Assembly: GCF_004078655.1 (NCBI RefSeq) | Contig: NZ_RZNC01000001.1 | Coordinates: 186,001-250,000 of the forward strand | Direction of reading: 5' to 3' | Source: Labedella populi | Lineage (GTDB): Bacteria; Actinomycetota; Actinomycetes; Actinomycetales; Microbacteriaceae | Length of the DNA: 64,000 nt | Shown: positions 36,331-44,270 of the stretch, piece by piece | Layout: every line of letters starts with the position of its first letter | Numbering within the stretch: the first letter of the stretch is position 1 | Position numbers and translations under genes: made by a program | The notes under the pieces: model-generated | What the model was told of the DNA's origin: nothing | The model's input: only the letters and a program-made list of their open reading frames with translations | The model's database searches: none

Positions 36331-37287
36331 ATGACCACCCAGACCACGGCGCCCCCGAAGCGCCGACCCGGCTCCGAGAGCCTGATCCCGGGAACACGCA
36401 GTCGCACGTTCTGGGTGTACCTGATTCCGGGTCTCGCCCTCTTGACGCTCGTCATCATCGTTCCGCTCGTGTGGAACGTGTATCTGACGTTCACGTCCTA
36501 CCGCGGAATCCGTCCGCCCGAGTGGATCGGCCTCGAGAACTGGGTCAAGCTCGCGGGCGACTCCACGTTCTGGACCTCGTTCGCGAACTCGATCGCGATG
36601 ATCCTCGCGATGGTCGTCGTGCCGACGCTCCTCGGCCTCGTGCTCGCGGCGGTCCTCTTCGATCTCGTCGGACGGAAGTTCGGCGGCAAGCTCGCGAGCT
36701 TCTTCCGGGCCACCTACTACTTGCCGCAGATCCTTCCCGCGGTCATCGCGGCGATCGTGATCGGCTGGATCCTCCGGCCTCAGGACGGCGCACTCAACAC
36801 CATCCTCGAGTCGGTCGGCCTCGGCGGCCTCGCCCACAACTGGCTCGGTAGCCCCGACACCGCCCTCATCAGTCTCATGGTCATCCTCGTGTGGGTCCAG
36901 ATCGGCTACCCCGTCGTGATCTTCATGGCAGCCCTCCAGCGGGTCGACCCGGAGCTCTACGAGGCCGCCGAACTCGACGGTGCCAATTGGTTCCAGCGGT
37001 TCCAGGCGATCACCGTCTCGATCATCCGGCCGGAGATCTTCGTCGTCGTGCTCACCGGAACGATCGCGGCGCTCAAGGTCTTCGGGCCCGTCTACACCCT
37101 CACGCGCGGCGGCCCCGGCGACTCGACGATCGTCCCCGCGTACTACGCCTACAGCGAGTTCTTCCAGTCCCAGCAAGTGGGCTACGGCGCGACCATCGCG
37201 ACCGCCCTCACCATCGTCATCGCGATCGTCTCGGTGGTCTTCATCGTCGTTCAGCGCCGACTCGAGAAGCAGGAGGAGGCACGATGA
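36331..37287 (+). CDS. Sugar ABC transporter permease 1 (MalF/LacF-like)
   Basis: A 318-residue inner-membrane permease with about six transmembrane segments. It carries the EAA motif that contacts the ATPase (YEAAELDGANWFQRFQAITVSIIRP, residues about 210-235). The start MTTQTTAPPKRRPG is a soluble basic N-terminus. Its last four bases overlap the start of permease 2 (ATGA), so the two are translationally coupled. No ATPase gene is present in this operon. Actinobacterial CUT1 importers commonly borrow a shared ATPase such as MsiK encoded elsewhere (family knowledge). Confidence 0.93.
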   Translation: MTTQTTAPPKRRPGSESLIPGTRSRTFWVYLIPGLALLTLVIIVPLVWNVYLTFTSYRGIRPPEWIGLENWVKLAGDSTFWTSFANSIAMILAMVVVPTLLGLVLAAVLFDLVGRKFGGKLASFFRATYYLPQILPAVIAAIVIGWILRPQDGALNTILESVGLGGLAHNWLGSPDTALISLMVILVWVQIGYPVVIFMAALQRVDPELYEAAELDGANWFQRFQAITVSIIRPEIFVVVLTGTIAALKVFGPVYTLTRGGPGDSTIVPAYYAYSEFFQSQQVGYGATIATALTIVIAIVSVVFIVVQRRLEKQEEAR

Positions 37288-38207
37288 CGACATCGACCCT
37301 CGACACCACGGCGATCGTCACGGGCGCGGAGCCCGGTTCCCGCGCCGCACGGAAGAAGAAGCCCGTGTCGCGTCGCCCCGGTGCGAAGAAGAGCGCGAGC
37401 GACTGGGTCGTTCTGGCCTTCGCGGTCCTCATCGGGCTGCTCATCGCCGCTCCGATCCTCCTGATCCTCCTGAACTCGTTCAAGTCGCCCTCGGACTACG
37501 CCTCGAACGGTCCTCTGTCCGTGCCGCAATCCCTCTACACCGACGGCATCGTCGCGTTCTGGGAGCGCGTCGACTTCCCCGTGAAGCTCTGGAACAGCAT
37601 CTTCATCAGCGGTGTCGTCGCGCTCGGTGCCGTCGCGATCTCGGTGCTCAACGCCTTCGCGCTCGGCATCGGTCGGGTGAGGGGACGGACGTGGATCGTC
37701 GTCCTGATCCTGCTCGCGAACATGCTGCCGCAAGAGGTCCTTCTCTACCCGCTCTACTTCATGTTCAAGGCGGCGGGCCTCTACGACAACACGTGGAGCG
37801 TCATCATCATCTTCATCGTGATCCAGAGCGCGTTCGGGACGTACCTGCTCGCGTCGGTCTACGGCACGTTCCCCAAGGAGGTGCTCGAGGCCGCGGCGCT
37901 CGACGGAGCCGGGAAGTGGCGGATCCTGACGAGCGTGGTGTTCCCGATCTCCCGACCCACGCTGAGCGTCCTGCTCATCTTCTTCTTCATCTGGACCTGG
38001 AACGAGTTCCTCATCCCGCTCACGTTCCTCGTCTCGAACGCCAACCAGACCGTGCCCGTCGCGATCGCGTCGTTGCAGGGCGACCGGCTCATGGATGTGA
38101 CCACGACGAGCGCCTCCGCGCTCCTCGGGCTCATCCCGACGCTGGTGTTCTTCCTCATCTTCCAACGCACCCTCACCCGGGGCATCACCGCAGGAGCAGT
38201 CAAGTAG
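37284..38207 (+). CDS. Sugar ABC transporter permease 2 (MalG/LacG-like)
   Basis: A 307-residue permease with a lysine/arginine-rich cytoplasmic N-terminus (about residues 20-38) and six predicted transmembrane segments. The EAA motif reads EAAALDGAGKWRILTSVVFP. The TWNEFLIPLTFL segment near the C-terminus is typical of MalG-type proteins. It overlaps permease 1 by four bases and ends two bases before the alpha-xylosidase ATG, so import and intracellular hydrolysis are tightly linked in one operon. Confidence 0.93.
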   Translation: MTTSTLDTTAIVTGAEPGSRAARKKKPVSRRPGAKKSASDWVVLAFAVLIGLLIAAPILLILLNSFKSPSDYASNGPLSVPQSLYTDGIVAFWERVDFPVKLWNSIFISGVVALGAVAISVLNAFALGIGRVRGRTWIVVLILLANMLPQEVLLYPLYFMFKAAGLYDNTWSVIIIFIVIQSAFGTYLLASVYGTFPKEVLEAAALDGAGKWRILTSVVFPISRPTLSVLLIFFFIWTWNEFLIPLTFLVSNANQTVPVAIASLQGDRLMDVTTTSASALLGLIPTLVFFLIFQRTLTRGITAGAVK

Positions 38208-38209
38208 TC

Positions 38210-40549
38210 ATGAAGTTCACCGATGGTTTCTGGCACGCCCGTCCGGGCGTCGACGCCCTTTACGCCCAGGAGGCGTACGACGTCGACGCGCGCGGCGACC
38301 ACCTCGTCATCACGGCGCCGACGAAGGTCATCGAGCGTCGCGGCGACACCCTCAACCGCCCGCTCCTGACGGTCACGCTGTCGAGCCCTCTCGAGGGCGT
38401 CGTCCGCGTGCGGGTCGAGCACCACGTGGGCACGGACGCGGACCCGGGCTTCGAACTCGTCGGTGCTGAGGACGGTGCGGGCGTCGCAACGCTCGACGAC
38501 GGCCACGGGGTCCTCTCGACCGGCGGTCTCACGGCCCGAGTGTCTCCCGGAGCGCCGTGGTCGTTGACCTTCTCCTCGGGCGGGCGCGTCCTCACCTCGA
38601 GTGGTCACAAATCGCTCGGGCTCATGACGCTCGGTTCGGAGGCTCCCGTCACCGCCGAGCCCGCCGGCATCACCGGCGTGACCTCGACGGGCCTCGCCGA
38701 GGCGGAGCGTTACATCCACGCGCAACTGTCGCTCGGGGTCGGTGAGCTCGTCTACGGTCTCGGCGAGCGATTCGGCCCGTTCGTGAAGAACGGTCAGACC
38801 GTCGACATCTGGAACGCGGACGGCGGTACGTCGAGCGAGCAGTCGTACAAGAACGTCCCGTTCTACCTCACGAACCGCGGGTACGGCGTACTCGTGAACC
38901 ACCGCGGCCACGTCTCCTTCGAGGTGGGGACCGAATCGGTCGAGCGTGTGCAGTTCTCCGCCGCCGGCGAGGCTCTCGAGTTCCTCATCTTCGACGGCCC
39001 GACGCCCGAGCGTGTGCTCGAGCGGTACACGGCTCTCACGGGTCGCCCCGCCAAGGTGCCGGCGTGGTCGTACGGGCTGTGGCTCTCGACGAGCTTCACG
39101 ACCGACTACGACGAGGAGACCGTCAACCGGTTCGTCGACGGCATGGCCGAGCGAGACATCCCGCTGAGCGTCTTCCACTTCGACTGCTTCTGGATGCGCG
39201 AGTTCAACTGGACGGACTTCGAGTGGGACGCCCGTACCTTCCCCGACCCCGAGGGCATGCTGGCGCGACTGCACGACAAGAAGCTGCACATCAGCGCCTG
39301 GATCAACCCGTACATCGCTCAGCGTTCCTCGCTCTTCGCCGAGGCAGCGGAGGCGGGTTACCTCGTGCGTCGTGCCGACGGCACCATCTGGCAGTGGGAC
39401 ATGTGGCAGGGCGGCATGGGGCTCGTGGACTTCACGAACCCCGACGCGACGGCCTGGTTCCAGGACAAGATCCGCACGCTCGTCGGCCAGGGCGTCGACG
39501 CCATCAAGACCGACTTCGGCGAGCGGATCCCCACGGACGTCGTGTGGTTCGACGGCTCGGCCTCGGAGGGCATGCACAACTGGTACACCCAGCTCTACAA
39601 CCGTGCGGTGTTCGACGCGCTCGAGGACACGCTCGGTGACGGCGAGGCCGTCCTCTTCGCCCGCTCCGCCACGGCCGGTGGACAGCAGATGCCCGTGCAC
39701 TGGGGCGGGGACAACTCGTCGTCCTTCGAGTCGATGGCGGAGACGCTCCGCGGCGGGCTCTCGCTCGCGATGAGCGGCTTCGGCTACTGGAGCCACGACA
39801 TCGGTGGCTTCGAGGGCAAGCCCGACCCGGCGGTCTTCAAACGATGGGTCGTCTTCGGTCTGCTCTCGAGCCACACGCGTCTCCACGGCTCGACGAGCTA
39901 CCGCGTGCCGTGGGCGTTCGACTCGGAAGACGGCTCCGACGCGGCCGGGCAGAGCGCTGTCGACGTCACACGGAAGTTCGTGAAGCTCAAGCTCTCGCTC
40001 ATCCCGTACCTCACGGCCGTGGGGCTCGAGGCGCACGAGCGCGGCATCCCGTTCATGCGGCCGATGCAGTTGGTCTTCGCGGGCGACCCGGCGGTCGACC
40101 ACCTCGACCGCCAGTACATGATCGGCGACAGCCTTCTCGTCGCGCCGGTGTTCTCGGCGAACGGCGAGGTCACGTACTACCTCCCCGCCGGCGAGTGGAC
40201 GAACTACCTCACGGGGGAGGTCGTCACCGGCGGAGTCTGGCGTTCGGAGACGCACGCCTTCGACAGCGTCCCGCTCTGGGTGCGCGAGGGCAGCGTCATC
40301 GTCACGGGATCGGTCGACGATCGACCGGACTACGACGTCCTCGAGTCGCCGCTCGTGACCGTCTTCCCCGGCGACCGGGTCGGTGCTGTGCGGGTAACCT
40401 CGCCCGACGGATCATCGGCAGAGTTCACGGTGCAGCGCACGGACACGGGGGCGACGGTCTCGAGTTCGCGCGACCGCCCGTTCCGCGTCCGCTTCGGTGT
40501 CGCCGGCGCCATCGTCGAGGGCACGGGCTCCGTCACCGCCTCCGCCTGA
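38210..40549 (+). CDS. yicI: Alpha-xylosidase (YicI-type glycoside hydrolase family 31)
   Basis: A 779-residue GH31 enzyme, close in size to E. coli YicI (772), with an N-terminal beta-sandwich and a (beta/alpha)8 barrel. The nucleophile is D435 in KTDFGERIP and the acid/base D501 in HWGGD. Specificity markers for alpha-xylosidase over alpha-glucosidase are kept: Cys-Phe in HFDCFWM (C326-F327) and K433. It should release xylose from non-reducing ends of oligosaccharides such as isoprimeverose derived from xyloglucan. No signal peptide, consistent with a cytoplasmic enzyme acting after import. It is the last gene of the importer operon. A dispersed repeat follows the stop. Confidence 0.94.
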   Translation: MKFTDGFWHARPGVDALYAQEAYDVDARGDHLVITAPTKVIERRGDTLNRPLLTVTLSSPLEGVVRVRVEHHVGTDADPGFELVGAEDGAGVATLDDGHGVLSTGGLTARVSPGAPWSLTFSSGGRVLTSSGHKSLGLMTLGSEAPVTAEPAGITGVTSTGLAEAERYIHAQLSLGVGELVYGLGERFGPFVKNGQTVDIWNADGGTSSEQSYKNVPFYLTNRGYGVLVNHRGHVSFEVGTESVERVQFSAAGEALEFLIFDGPTPERVLERYTALTGRPAKVPAWSYGLWLSTSFTTDYDEETVNRFVDGMAERDIPLSVFHFDCFWMREFNWTDFEWDARTFPDPEGMLARLHDKKLHISAWINPYIAQRSSLFAEAAEAGYLVRRADGTIWQWDMWQGGMGLVDFTNPDATAWFQDKIRTLVGQGVDAIKTDFGERIPTDVVWFDGSASEGMHNWYTQLYNRAVFDALEDTLGDGEAVLFARSATAGGQQMPVHWGGDNSSSFESMAETLRGGLSLAMSGFGYWSHDIGGFEGKPDPAVFKRWVVFGLLSSHTRLHGSTSYRVPWAFDSEDGSDAAGQSAVDVTRKFVKLKLSLIPYLTAVGLEAHERGIPFMRPMQLVFAGDPAVDHLDRQYMIGDSLLVAPVFSANGEVTYYLPAGEWTNYLTGEVVTGGVWRSETHAFDSVPLWVREGSVIVTGSVDDRPDYDVLESPLVTVFPGDRVGAVRVTSPDGSSAEFTVQRTDTGATVSSSRDRPFRVRFGVAGAIVEGTGSVTASA

Positions 40550-40563
40550 CCCGGCCACGGTCA

Positions 40564-40635
40564 CGGTCACTGAGCTTGTCGACGTGCCTTGAGTTCTCGG
40601 GAGCTCGGCGCCCTTCGACAAGCTCAGGGACCGTG
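40564..40635. repeat. Dispersed inverted repeat, copy 2
   Basis: The arms at 40564-40584 (CTGAGCTTGTCGA core) and 40611-40635 (CTTCGACAAGCTCAG core) match copy 1 near 16.1 kb, in the opposite arm order. It lies between the convergent alpha-xylosidase and rhodanese genes and may double as a bidirectional terminator. Confidence 0.8.
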
Positions 40636-40704
40636 GGGGCGGGGTGCTCGGGATCGGGCACCGGTCGAGGACTGTGCGAGCGGCGTCACCGAGGATGGGC
40701 GGCC

Positions 40705-41001
40705 TCAGCGCTCGAGGGGGAATCCCGACTCGCTCCACGCGCTCGTGCCGCCGAGCACGTTGACGACGTCGAAACCGCGGCTCTCGAGGAACGAGGCCGC
40801 ACGTTCGGAGCGCACGCCGTGCTGGCAGATCACGTAGACGGGCTGTTCGGGGTCGAGCCGGTCGACCGCATCGGGCACCGTCTGCAGCGGGATGTTGACG
40901 GCCCCGGGGACCCGGCCCGCCTCGAACTCGGCCGGCTCGCGGACGTCGACGACGGTCACACCATCGAGTGCGTGCAGGTCCTGAACGGTGATGTCGGCCA
41001 T
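40705..41001 (-). CDS. Single-domain rhodanese-like sulfurtransferase
   Basis: A 98-residue rhodanese (GlpE type). VVDVREPAEFEAGRVPGAVNIPL is the CH2A-like segment, and the active-site cysteine C59 sits in CQHGVRSERA, a six-residue loop as in sulfur (not phosphate) enzymes. The end is GGTSAWSESGFPL. It probably carries a persulfide on C59 in the cytoplasm; donor and acceptor are unknown. The ATG at 41001 matches the family start. The start region is divergent from the NUDIX gene with 63 bp between them. Confidence 0.9.
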   Translation of the reverse strand: MADITVQDLHALDGVTVVDVREPAEFEAGRVPGAVNIPLQTVPDAVDRLDPEQPVYVICQHGVRSERAASFLESRGFDVVNVLGGTSAWSESGFPLER

Positions 41002-41064
41002 GGGATCCCCTTTCGCCCGTCCATCGGGCACCACCGTCAAGGCTAGGCGAAGTATCGTGACGGC

Positions 41065-41478
41065 ATGGACATTCGGGTCGCCGCCTACGGCGTGATCATC
41101 GAGGGCGCTCAGATCCTGCTCGCCCACTGGAACGAGCACGGGCGCAGCGGCTGGACCCTTCCCGGTGGCGGCATCGATCCCGGGGAGGACCCCGCGGCCG
41201 CCGCCGTCCGCGAGATCCGGGAGGAGACTGGATTCGAGGCCGAGATCGACGGCGTCCTCGGTGTCGACAGCTTCGTGATCTCCGCCGACCGTCGTCTCAC
41301 GCCCGAGGCGACGGGACCCCTGCACGCGATCCGGATCGTCTACCGGGCACGGGTCATCGGGGGATCGCTCGCCTACGAGGAGAACGGCTCGACCGACTAC
41401 GCGGAGTGGATCGCCCTCGAGCAGATCCCCTCGCTCGATCGCGTCTCCCTCGTGGACATCGGTCTCGGTTACCTCTAG
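41065..41478 (+). CDS. NUDIX hydrolase
   Basis: A 137-residue pyrophosphohydrolase. The 23-residue Nudix box begins GGGIDPGEDPAA and continues AVREIREETGF with the catalytic REXXEE glutamates intact. Likely substrates are nucleoside diphosphates linked to another moiety; the sequence does not say which. The start MDIRVAAYGVIIEG is typical. It ends at a long inverted repeat shared with the convergent gene. Confidence 0.88.
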   Translation: MDIRVAAYGVIIEGAQILLAHWNEHGRSGWTLPGGGIDPGEDPAAAAVREIREETGFEAEIDGVLGVDSFVISADRRLTPEATGPLHAIRIVYRARVIGGSLAYEENGSTDYAEWIALEQIPSLDRVSLVDIGLGYL

Positions 41479-41480
41479 TC

Positions 41481-41577
41481 CCCCACCCCATCCCGTAACT
41501 GCGTACGCAACGGACATCCGCGGCTGAGATTCCACCCGCAGACGTCTGTTGCGTACGCAATCGGCCGGGGGTGGGGT
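41481..41577. repeat. Long imperfect inverted repeat between convergent genes
   Basis: Arms 41481-41521 and 41538-41577 pair imperfectly, with a C-rich 5' end and G-rich 3' end. Exact 12-bp cores containing the self-palindromic TGCGTACGCA lie at 41500-41511 and 41549-41560. It directly follows the NUDIX stop and resembles the element at 32571-32642 in architecture but not in sequence. Confidence 0.6.
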
Positions 41578-41612
41578 GGCGCGAGGGCGGGGCGAGACCG
41601 GTCCGGACACGA

Positions 41613-41649
41613 CGACAGGCTCGGGCACACGAGGTGCCCGAGCCTGTCG
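41613..41649 (-). terminator. Terminator hairpin of the 41670-42203 gene
   Basis: A perfect 16-bp stem (41613-41628 with 41634-41649) and a 5-nt loop, 20 bp after the minus-strand stop. Confidence 0.8.
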
Positions 41650-41669
41650 GTCAGGAGTCGGCGATCCTG

Positions 41670-42203
41670 TTACGCGTTGGGGAGGATCGGCTCGTCGTCG
41701 GCGACCCAGAGCTCGTCGTCGGCGCGGAACGTCTGCCACGCGGCGTACGCGACACCCGCGGCGGCGAGGACGCCGAGGCCGATCGCGACGATCGTGCCGG
41801 CGCCGGGCCCGCTCTTCTGAGCGGCCGGTGCGTACTTCTCGAGGTGCAGGCGCTTGACGGCCGCCTGGACCCGCTTGTCCTTCGCGACGTCGCCGATGGC
41901 GAGAGCCGAGCCCACGACGCCTCCGAGCACGGGGACGACGCGTGCGTCGACACCCTTCTTCACGACCTCGACGGCACCCTTGGTGATGAGGGCCCCCTTG
42001 CCGACCACCGGGGCGATACGGGCGGCGTACGCGCCCGTCGCAGCGGGCACGACGCTCTCACGTCCGAAGTTGCCGAGCTGACGACTCGCCTCCTTGGCGA
42101 CGGCGTTCGCGTGGTTCAGCAGATCCTGCTGAGCGCCCCACAGTTCATTCGCCTCGTGCTTCAGTCGCTTGAGTTCCTTCTTGCGCTTACGTGACAGACC
42201 CAC
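41670..42203 (-). CDS. Hypothetical membrane-anchored protein
   Basis: A 177-residue protein I cannot name. The first 30 residues are strongly basic (RKRKKELKRLKHE). A long alanine/valine-rich middle section of moderate hydrophobicity (about 45-115) includes GVVGSALAIGDVA. One clear transmembrane segment lies at about 135-158 (GTIVAIGLGVLAAAGVAYAAW), followed by an acidic C-terminus. This layout suggests a single-pass protein with a basic cytoplasmic part. It is divergent from the cyclophilin gene (106 bp apart), and a strong terminator follows it. Confidence 0.7.
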   Translation of the reverse strand: MGLSRKRKKELKRLKHEANELWGAQQDLLNHANAVAKEASRQLGNFGRESVVPAATGAYAARIAPVVGKGALITKGAVEVVKKGVDARVVPVLGGVVGSALAIGDVAKDKRVQAAVKRLHLEKYAPAAQKSGPGAGTIVAIGLGVLAAAGVAYAAWQTFRADDELWVADDEPILPNA

Positions 42204-42309
42204 GGCCGACCTCCCAGAGGTTCTCGTTGAACACGGTCCACCTATCTTGCCACCTCGGGGTGCCCACGCACTAAGGGTTGCTCCAGCGTGCTATGGAACA
42301 ATAAGGCTC

Positions 42310-42849
42310 ATGTCATTGCACACTGCAGTCGCCACCATCCACACCAATTACGGCGACATCGCCGTCGCCCTCTACGGCGACCACGCGCCTCAGACCGTCG
42401 CGAACTTCGTCGGCCTCGCCACCGGGACCAAGGAGTGGAAGCACCCGGGCACGGGTGTCACCTCCACCGATCCTCTCTACAACGGCGTCCCGTTCCACCG
42501 CATCATCCCCGGCTTCATGATCCAGGGCGGCGACCCGCTCGGTAAGGGCATCGGCGGCCCCGGCTACCAGTTCGACGACGAGATCCACCCCGAGCTGAGC
42601 TTCACCGAGCCGTACATCCTCGCCATGGCGAACGCCGGAAAGATCGCCGGACGCGGCACGAACGGTTCGCAGTTCTTCATCACCGTCGGCGCGACCACCT
42701 GGCTCCAGGGCAAGCACACCATCTTCGGTGCTGTCCTCGACGACGACAGCAAGAAGGTCGTCGACAAGCTCGCAGCCGTTCCGACGGACGCGAGCGACCG
42801 TCCCCTCGACGACGTGGTCATCGAGAGCATCACCGTCGAGCAGGTCTGA
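42310..42849 (+). CDS. Cyclophilin-type peptidyl-prolyl cis-trans isomerase
   Basis: A 179-residue single-domain cyclophilin that speeds proline isomerisation during folding. Conserved catalytic-site segments are FHRIIPGFMIQGGDP (with the active-site Arg), FDDEIHPEL, LAMANAG and the GTNGSQFFIT loop. WLQGKHTIFG holds the usual cyclosporin-site tryptophan. No signal peptide, so it is cytoplasmic. It is followed by a rhomboid gene after 9 bp, a pairing common in actinobacteria near the origin. Confidence 0.93.
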   Translation: MSLHTAVATIHTNYGDIAVALYGDHAPQTVANFVGLATGTKEWKHPGTGVTSTDPLYNGVPFHRIIPGFMIQGGDPLGKGIGGPGYQFDDEIHPELSFTEPYILAMANAGKIAGRGTNGSQFFITVGATTWLQGKHTIFGAVLDDDSKKVVDKLAAVPTDASDRPLDDVVIESITVEQV

Positions 42850-42858
42850 CGCCCCTCG

Positions 42859-43713
42859 ATGAGCAGCGTCCCACCCGGGTTCTCGAGCAACACCTGTTAC
42901 CGACACCCCGACCGGCAGAGCTTCGTGCTGTGCCAGCGGTGTGGACGCACCATCTGTGGGGAGTGCCAGACGCCGGCCGCCGTCGGGGTCGTCTGCCCCG
43001 AGTGCATGAAGGAGCAGCGGGCGAGTGCACCACGCACTCGCCCGCGCATCCTGTCGCGATCGAGCGACCGACCCGTCGTGACCCTCGGGATCATCGCGGC
43101 GACGGTGCTCGTCTTCGTCCTGCAGCTCGTCACCGGCGGATGGATCACGCAGCAGCTGTGGTTCGCCGGCGCCTACGTGATCCCCGACTACACGGTGTTC
43201 AACGGATTCCAGCCGTGGCGGATGCTGACGACGATGCTCGTGCACTCGACGGGGTTCATCTTCCACGTCGCACTCAACATGTACACGTTGTGGATCTTCG
43301 GCCAGGCGCTCGAATCCCTCCTCGGCCGCGGACGTTTCCTCGCGCTGTACCTCATCGCCGGCTTCGGCGGCTCGCTCGGCGTGCTCGCGCTGTCCGATCC
43401 GCTGCAGCCCGTCGTCGGTGCGTCGGGAGCGATCTTCGGTCTCATGGGCGCATTCATCGTGATCCAACGACGCATGGGCGGCAACATGACGGGTTTGCTC
43501 GTCCTCGTGGGCATCAACCTCGTCATCGGGTTCATCCCGGGGATCAACGTGGCGTGGCAAGCCCACCTCGGCGGGCTCGTCGTGGGTGCCCTCGCCGGTC
43601 TCATCTTCGTGTCGACGCGCCAGATCCGGCGGCACGGGATGCAGGTGGGACTCCTCATCGGTTTGTCCGCCGTCCTGCTCGTGGCGACGGCGCTCGTCGC
43701 GATCGTCCGCTGA
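42859..43713 (+). CDS. Rhomboid family intramembrane serine protease with N-terminal zinc-binding domain
   Basis: A 284-residue protein. The N-terminus has a Cys/His cluster (C13, H16, C25, C28, C33, C36, C46, C49) that should fold around zinc like a B-box or zinc ribbon. Six to seven transmembrane segments follow. The catalytic serine is S189 in GASGAIFG and the histidine H236 in WQAHLGG. It should cleave substrate transmembrane helices; substrates are unknown. A strong terminator hairpin follows 21 bp after the stop. Confidence 0.92.
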   Translation: MSSVPPGFSSNTCYRHPDRQSFVLCQRCGRTICGECQTPAAVGVVCPECMKEQRASAPRTRPRILSRSSDRPVVTLGIIAATVLVFVLQLVTGGWITQQLWFAGAYVIPDYTVFNGFQPWRMLTTMLVHSTGFIFHVALNMYTLWIFGQALESLLGRGRFLALYLIAGFGGSLGVLALSDPLQPVVGASGAIFGLMGAFIVIQRRMGGNMTGLLVLVGINLVIGFIPGINVAWQAHLGGLVVGALAGLIFVSTRQIRRHGMQVGLLIGLSAVLLVATALVAIVR

Positions 43714-43734
43714 CGGTCGAGCACCGTCGGCATC

Positions 43735-43762
43735 GAAGGGCCCCGGATTTCCGGGGCCCTTC
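43735..43762 (+). terminator. Terminator hairpin after the rhomboid gene
   Basis: A perfect 12-bp stem (GAAGGGCCCCGG) with loop ATTT, followed by a T-containing tail. Confidence 0.85.
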
Positions 43763-43796
43763 GTCGTTCCCCGCGCCGCTCGAACATCCTGAGAAG

Positions 43797-43827
43797 TTAT
43801 CCACAGCGTTTTGCACAGTGGGGATAA
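43797..43827. promoter_or_regulatory. Convergent pair of DnaA-box sequences far from oriC
   Basis: An exact TTATCCACA (43797-43805) faces TGGGGATAA (43819-43827, 8 of 9) with a 13-bp spacer, in the gap after the rhomboid terminator and about 34 kb from oriC. Confidence 0.6.
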
Positions 43828-43841
43828 TTACACGCGTGTAA
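43828..43841. promoter_or_regulatory. 14-bp perfect palindrome (TTACACGCGTGTAA)
   Basis: It directly abuts the DnaA-box pair. Its size and symmetry suit a small dimeric repressor (TetR- or MarR-like), none of which is encoded adjacent. Confidence 0.5.
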
Positions 43842-43845
43842 CTCT

Positions 43846-43889
43846 CGTCTTCCGGCCCGAGATCACGCGTCTTCCGGCCCGAGATCACG
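43846..43889. repeat. 22-bp perfect tandem duplication
   Basis: The unit at 43846-43867 is repeated without change at 43868-43889 (core CTTCCGGCCCGAGATCAC). It lies about 90 bp upstream of the 43978 start. The length is not a multiple of three, and the sequence is outside any convincing reading frame. Confidence 0.9.
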
Positions 43890-43977
43890 GCGGAGAAGAC
43901 CGAGTAGGAAGGGGTGCGATGACGGAGCACGACGGACCCGATGGGGACCACTCGTCACGCCGGACGGGCGCTACACC

Positions 43978-44268
43978 GTGGTGCGTGGCCGCTTGTGGCG
44001 ACGGAGCGACCCGGACCTCCATCCGGATCGTCGGGCGGAACTCGTGACGGAGCTCATGTCGGCGCGGCGCGCGAAAAAGGACACCCGATCAGCGGGCGAT
44101 CGTGATGGCGTCGAGGCGGCGCGGGTCCGTGTCGACGCCGCGAAGACGGCGCTCGGGAAGCGGGGTCCCGTCTGGTGCGACGACGACGCTCCGGACGAGA
44201 CCCGGAGGATGGTGAAGAACACGCGCTACGCGGAGTCGTACGCGAGTCTCGACGACCAGGAGGGCTGA
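43978..44268 (+). CDS. Conserved small protein (GRLWR-type family), N-terminus uncertain, possible frameshift
   Basis: The called 96 codons start at a GTG and contain VRGRLWRRSDPDLH, LVTELMSARRAKK, ARVRVDAAKTALGKRGPVW and a MVKNTRYAESYA tail. I recognise this as a small soluble family often mislabelled Tol-like; its function is unknown. Family members begin before this point with a DGRY-VV motif, and the codons immediately upstream do read VTPDGRYTVV in the same frame, but no ATG, GTG or TTG precedes them. An ATG at 43919 with a plausible leader (MTEHDGPDGDH) lies in another frame. One missing base near 43950 would join the two. Confidence 0.6.
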   Translation: MVRGRLWRRSDPDLHPDRRAELVTELMSARRAKKDTRSAGDRDGVEAARVRVDAAKTALGKRGPVWCDDDAPDETRRMVKNTRYAESYASLDDQEG

Positions 44269-44270
44269 CG

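Noticed and set aside
36980-38209. In-frame upstream extension of the alpha-xylosidase gene
   Set aside because: The extension overlaps both permease genes in another frame and has shadow-like composition. The ATG at 38210 gives a length matching YicI.
37859-40255. 798-codon open frame antisense to the alpha-xylosidase gene
   Set aside because: GC-driven shadow of a clearly coding strand with intact catalytic motifs.
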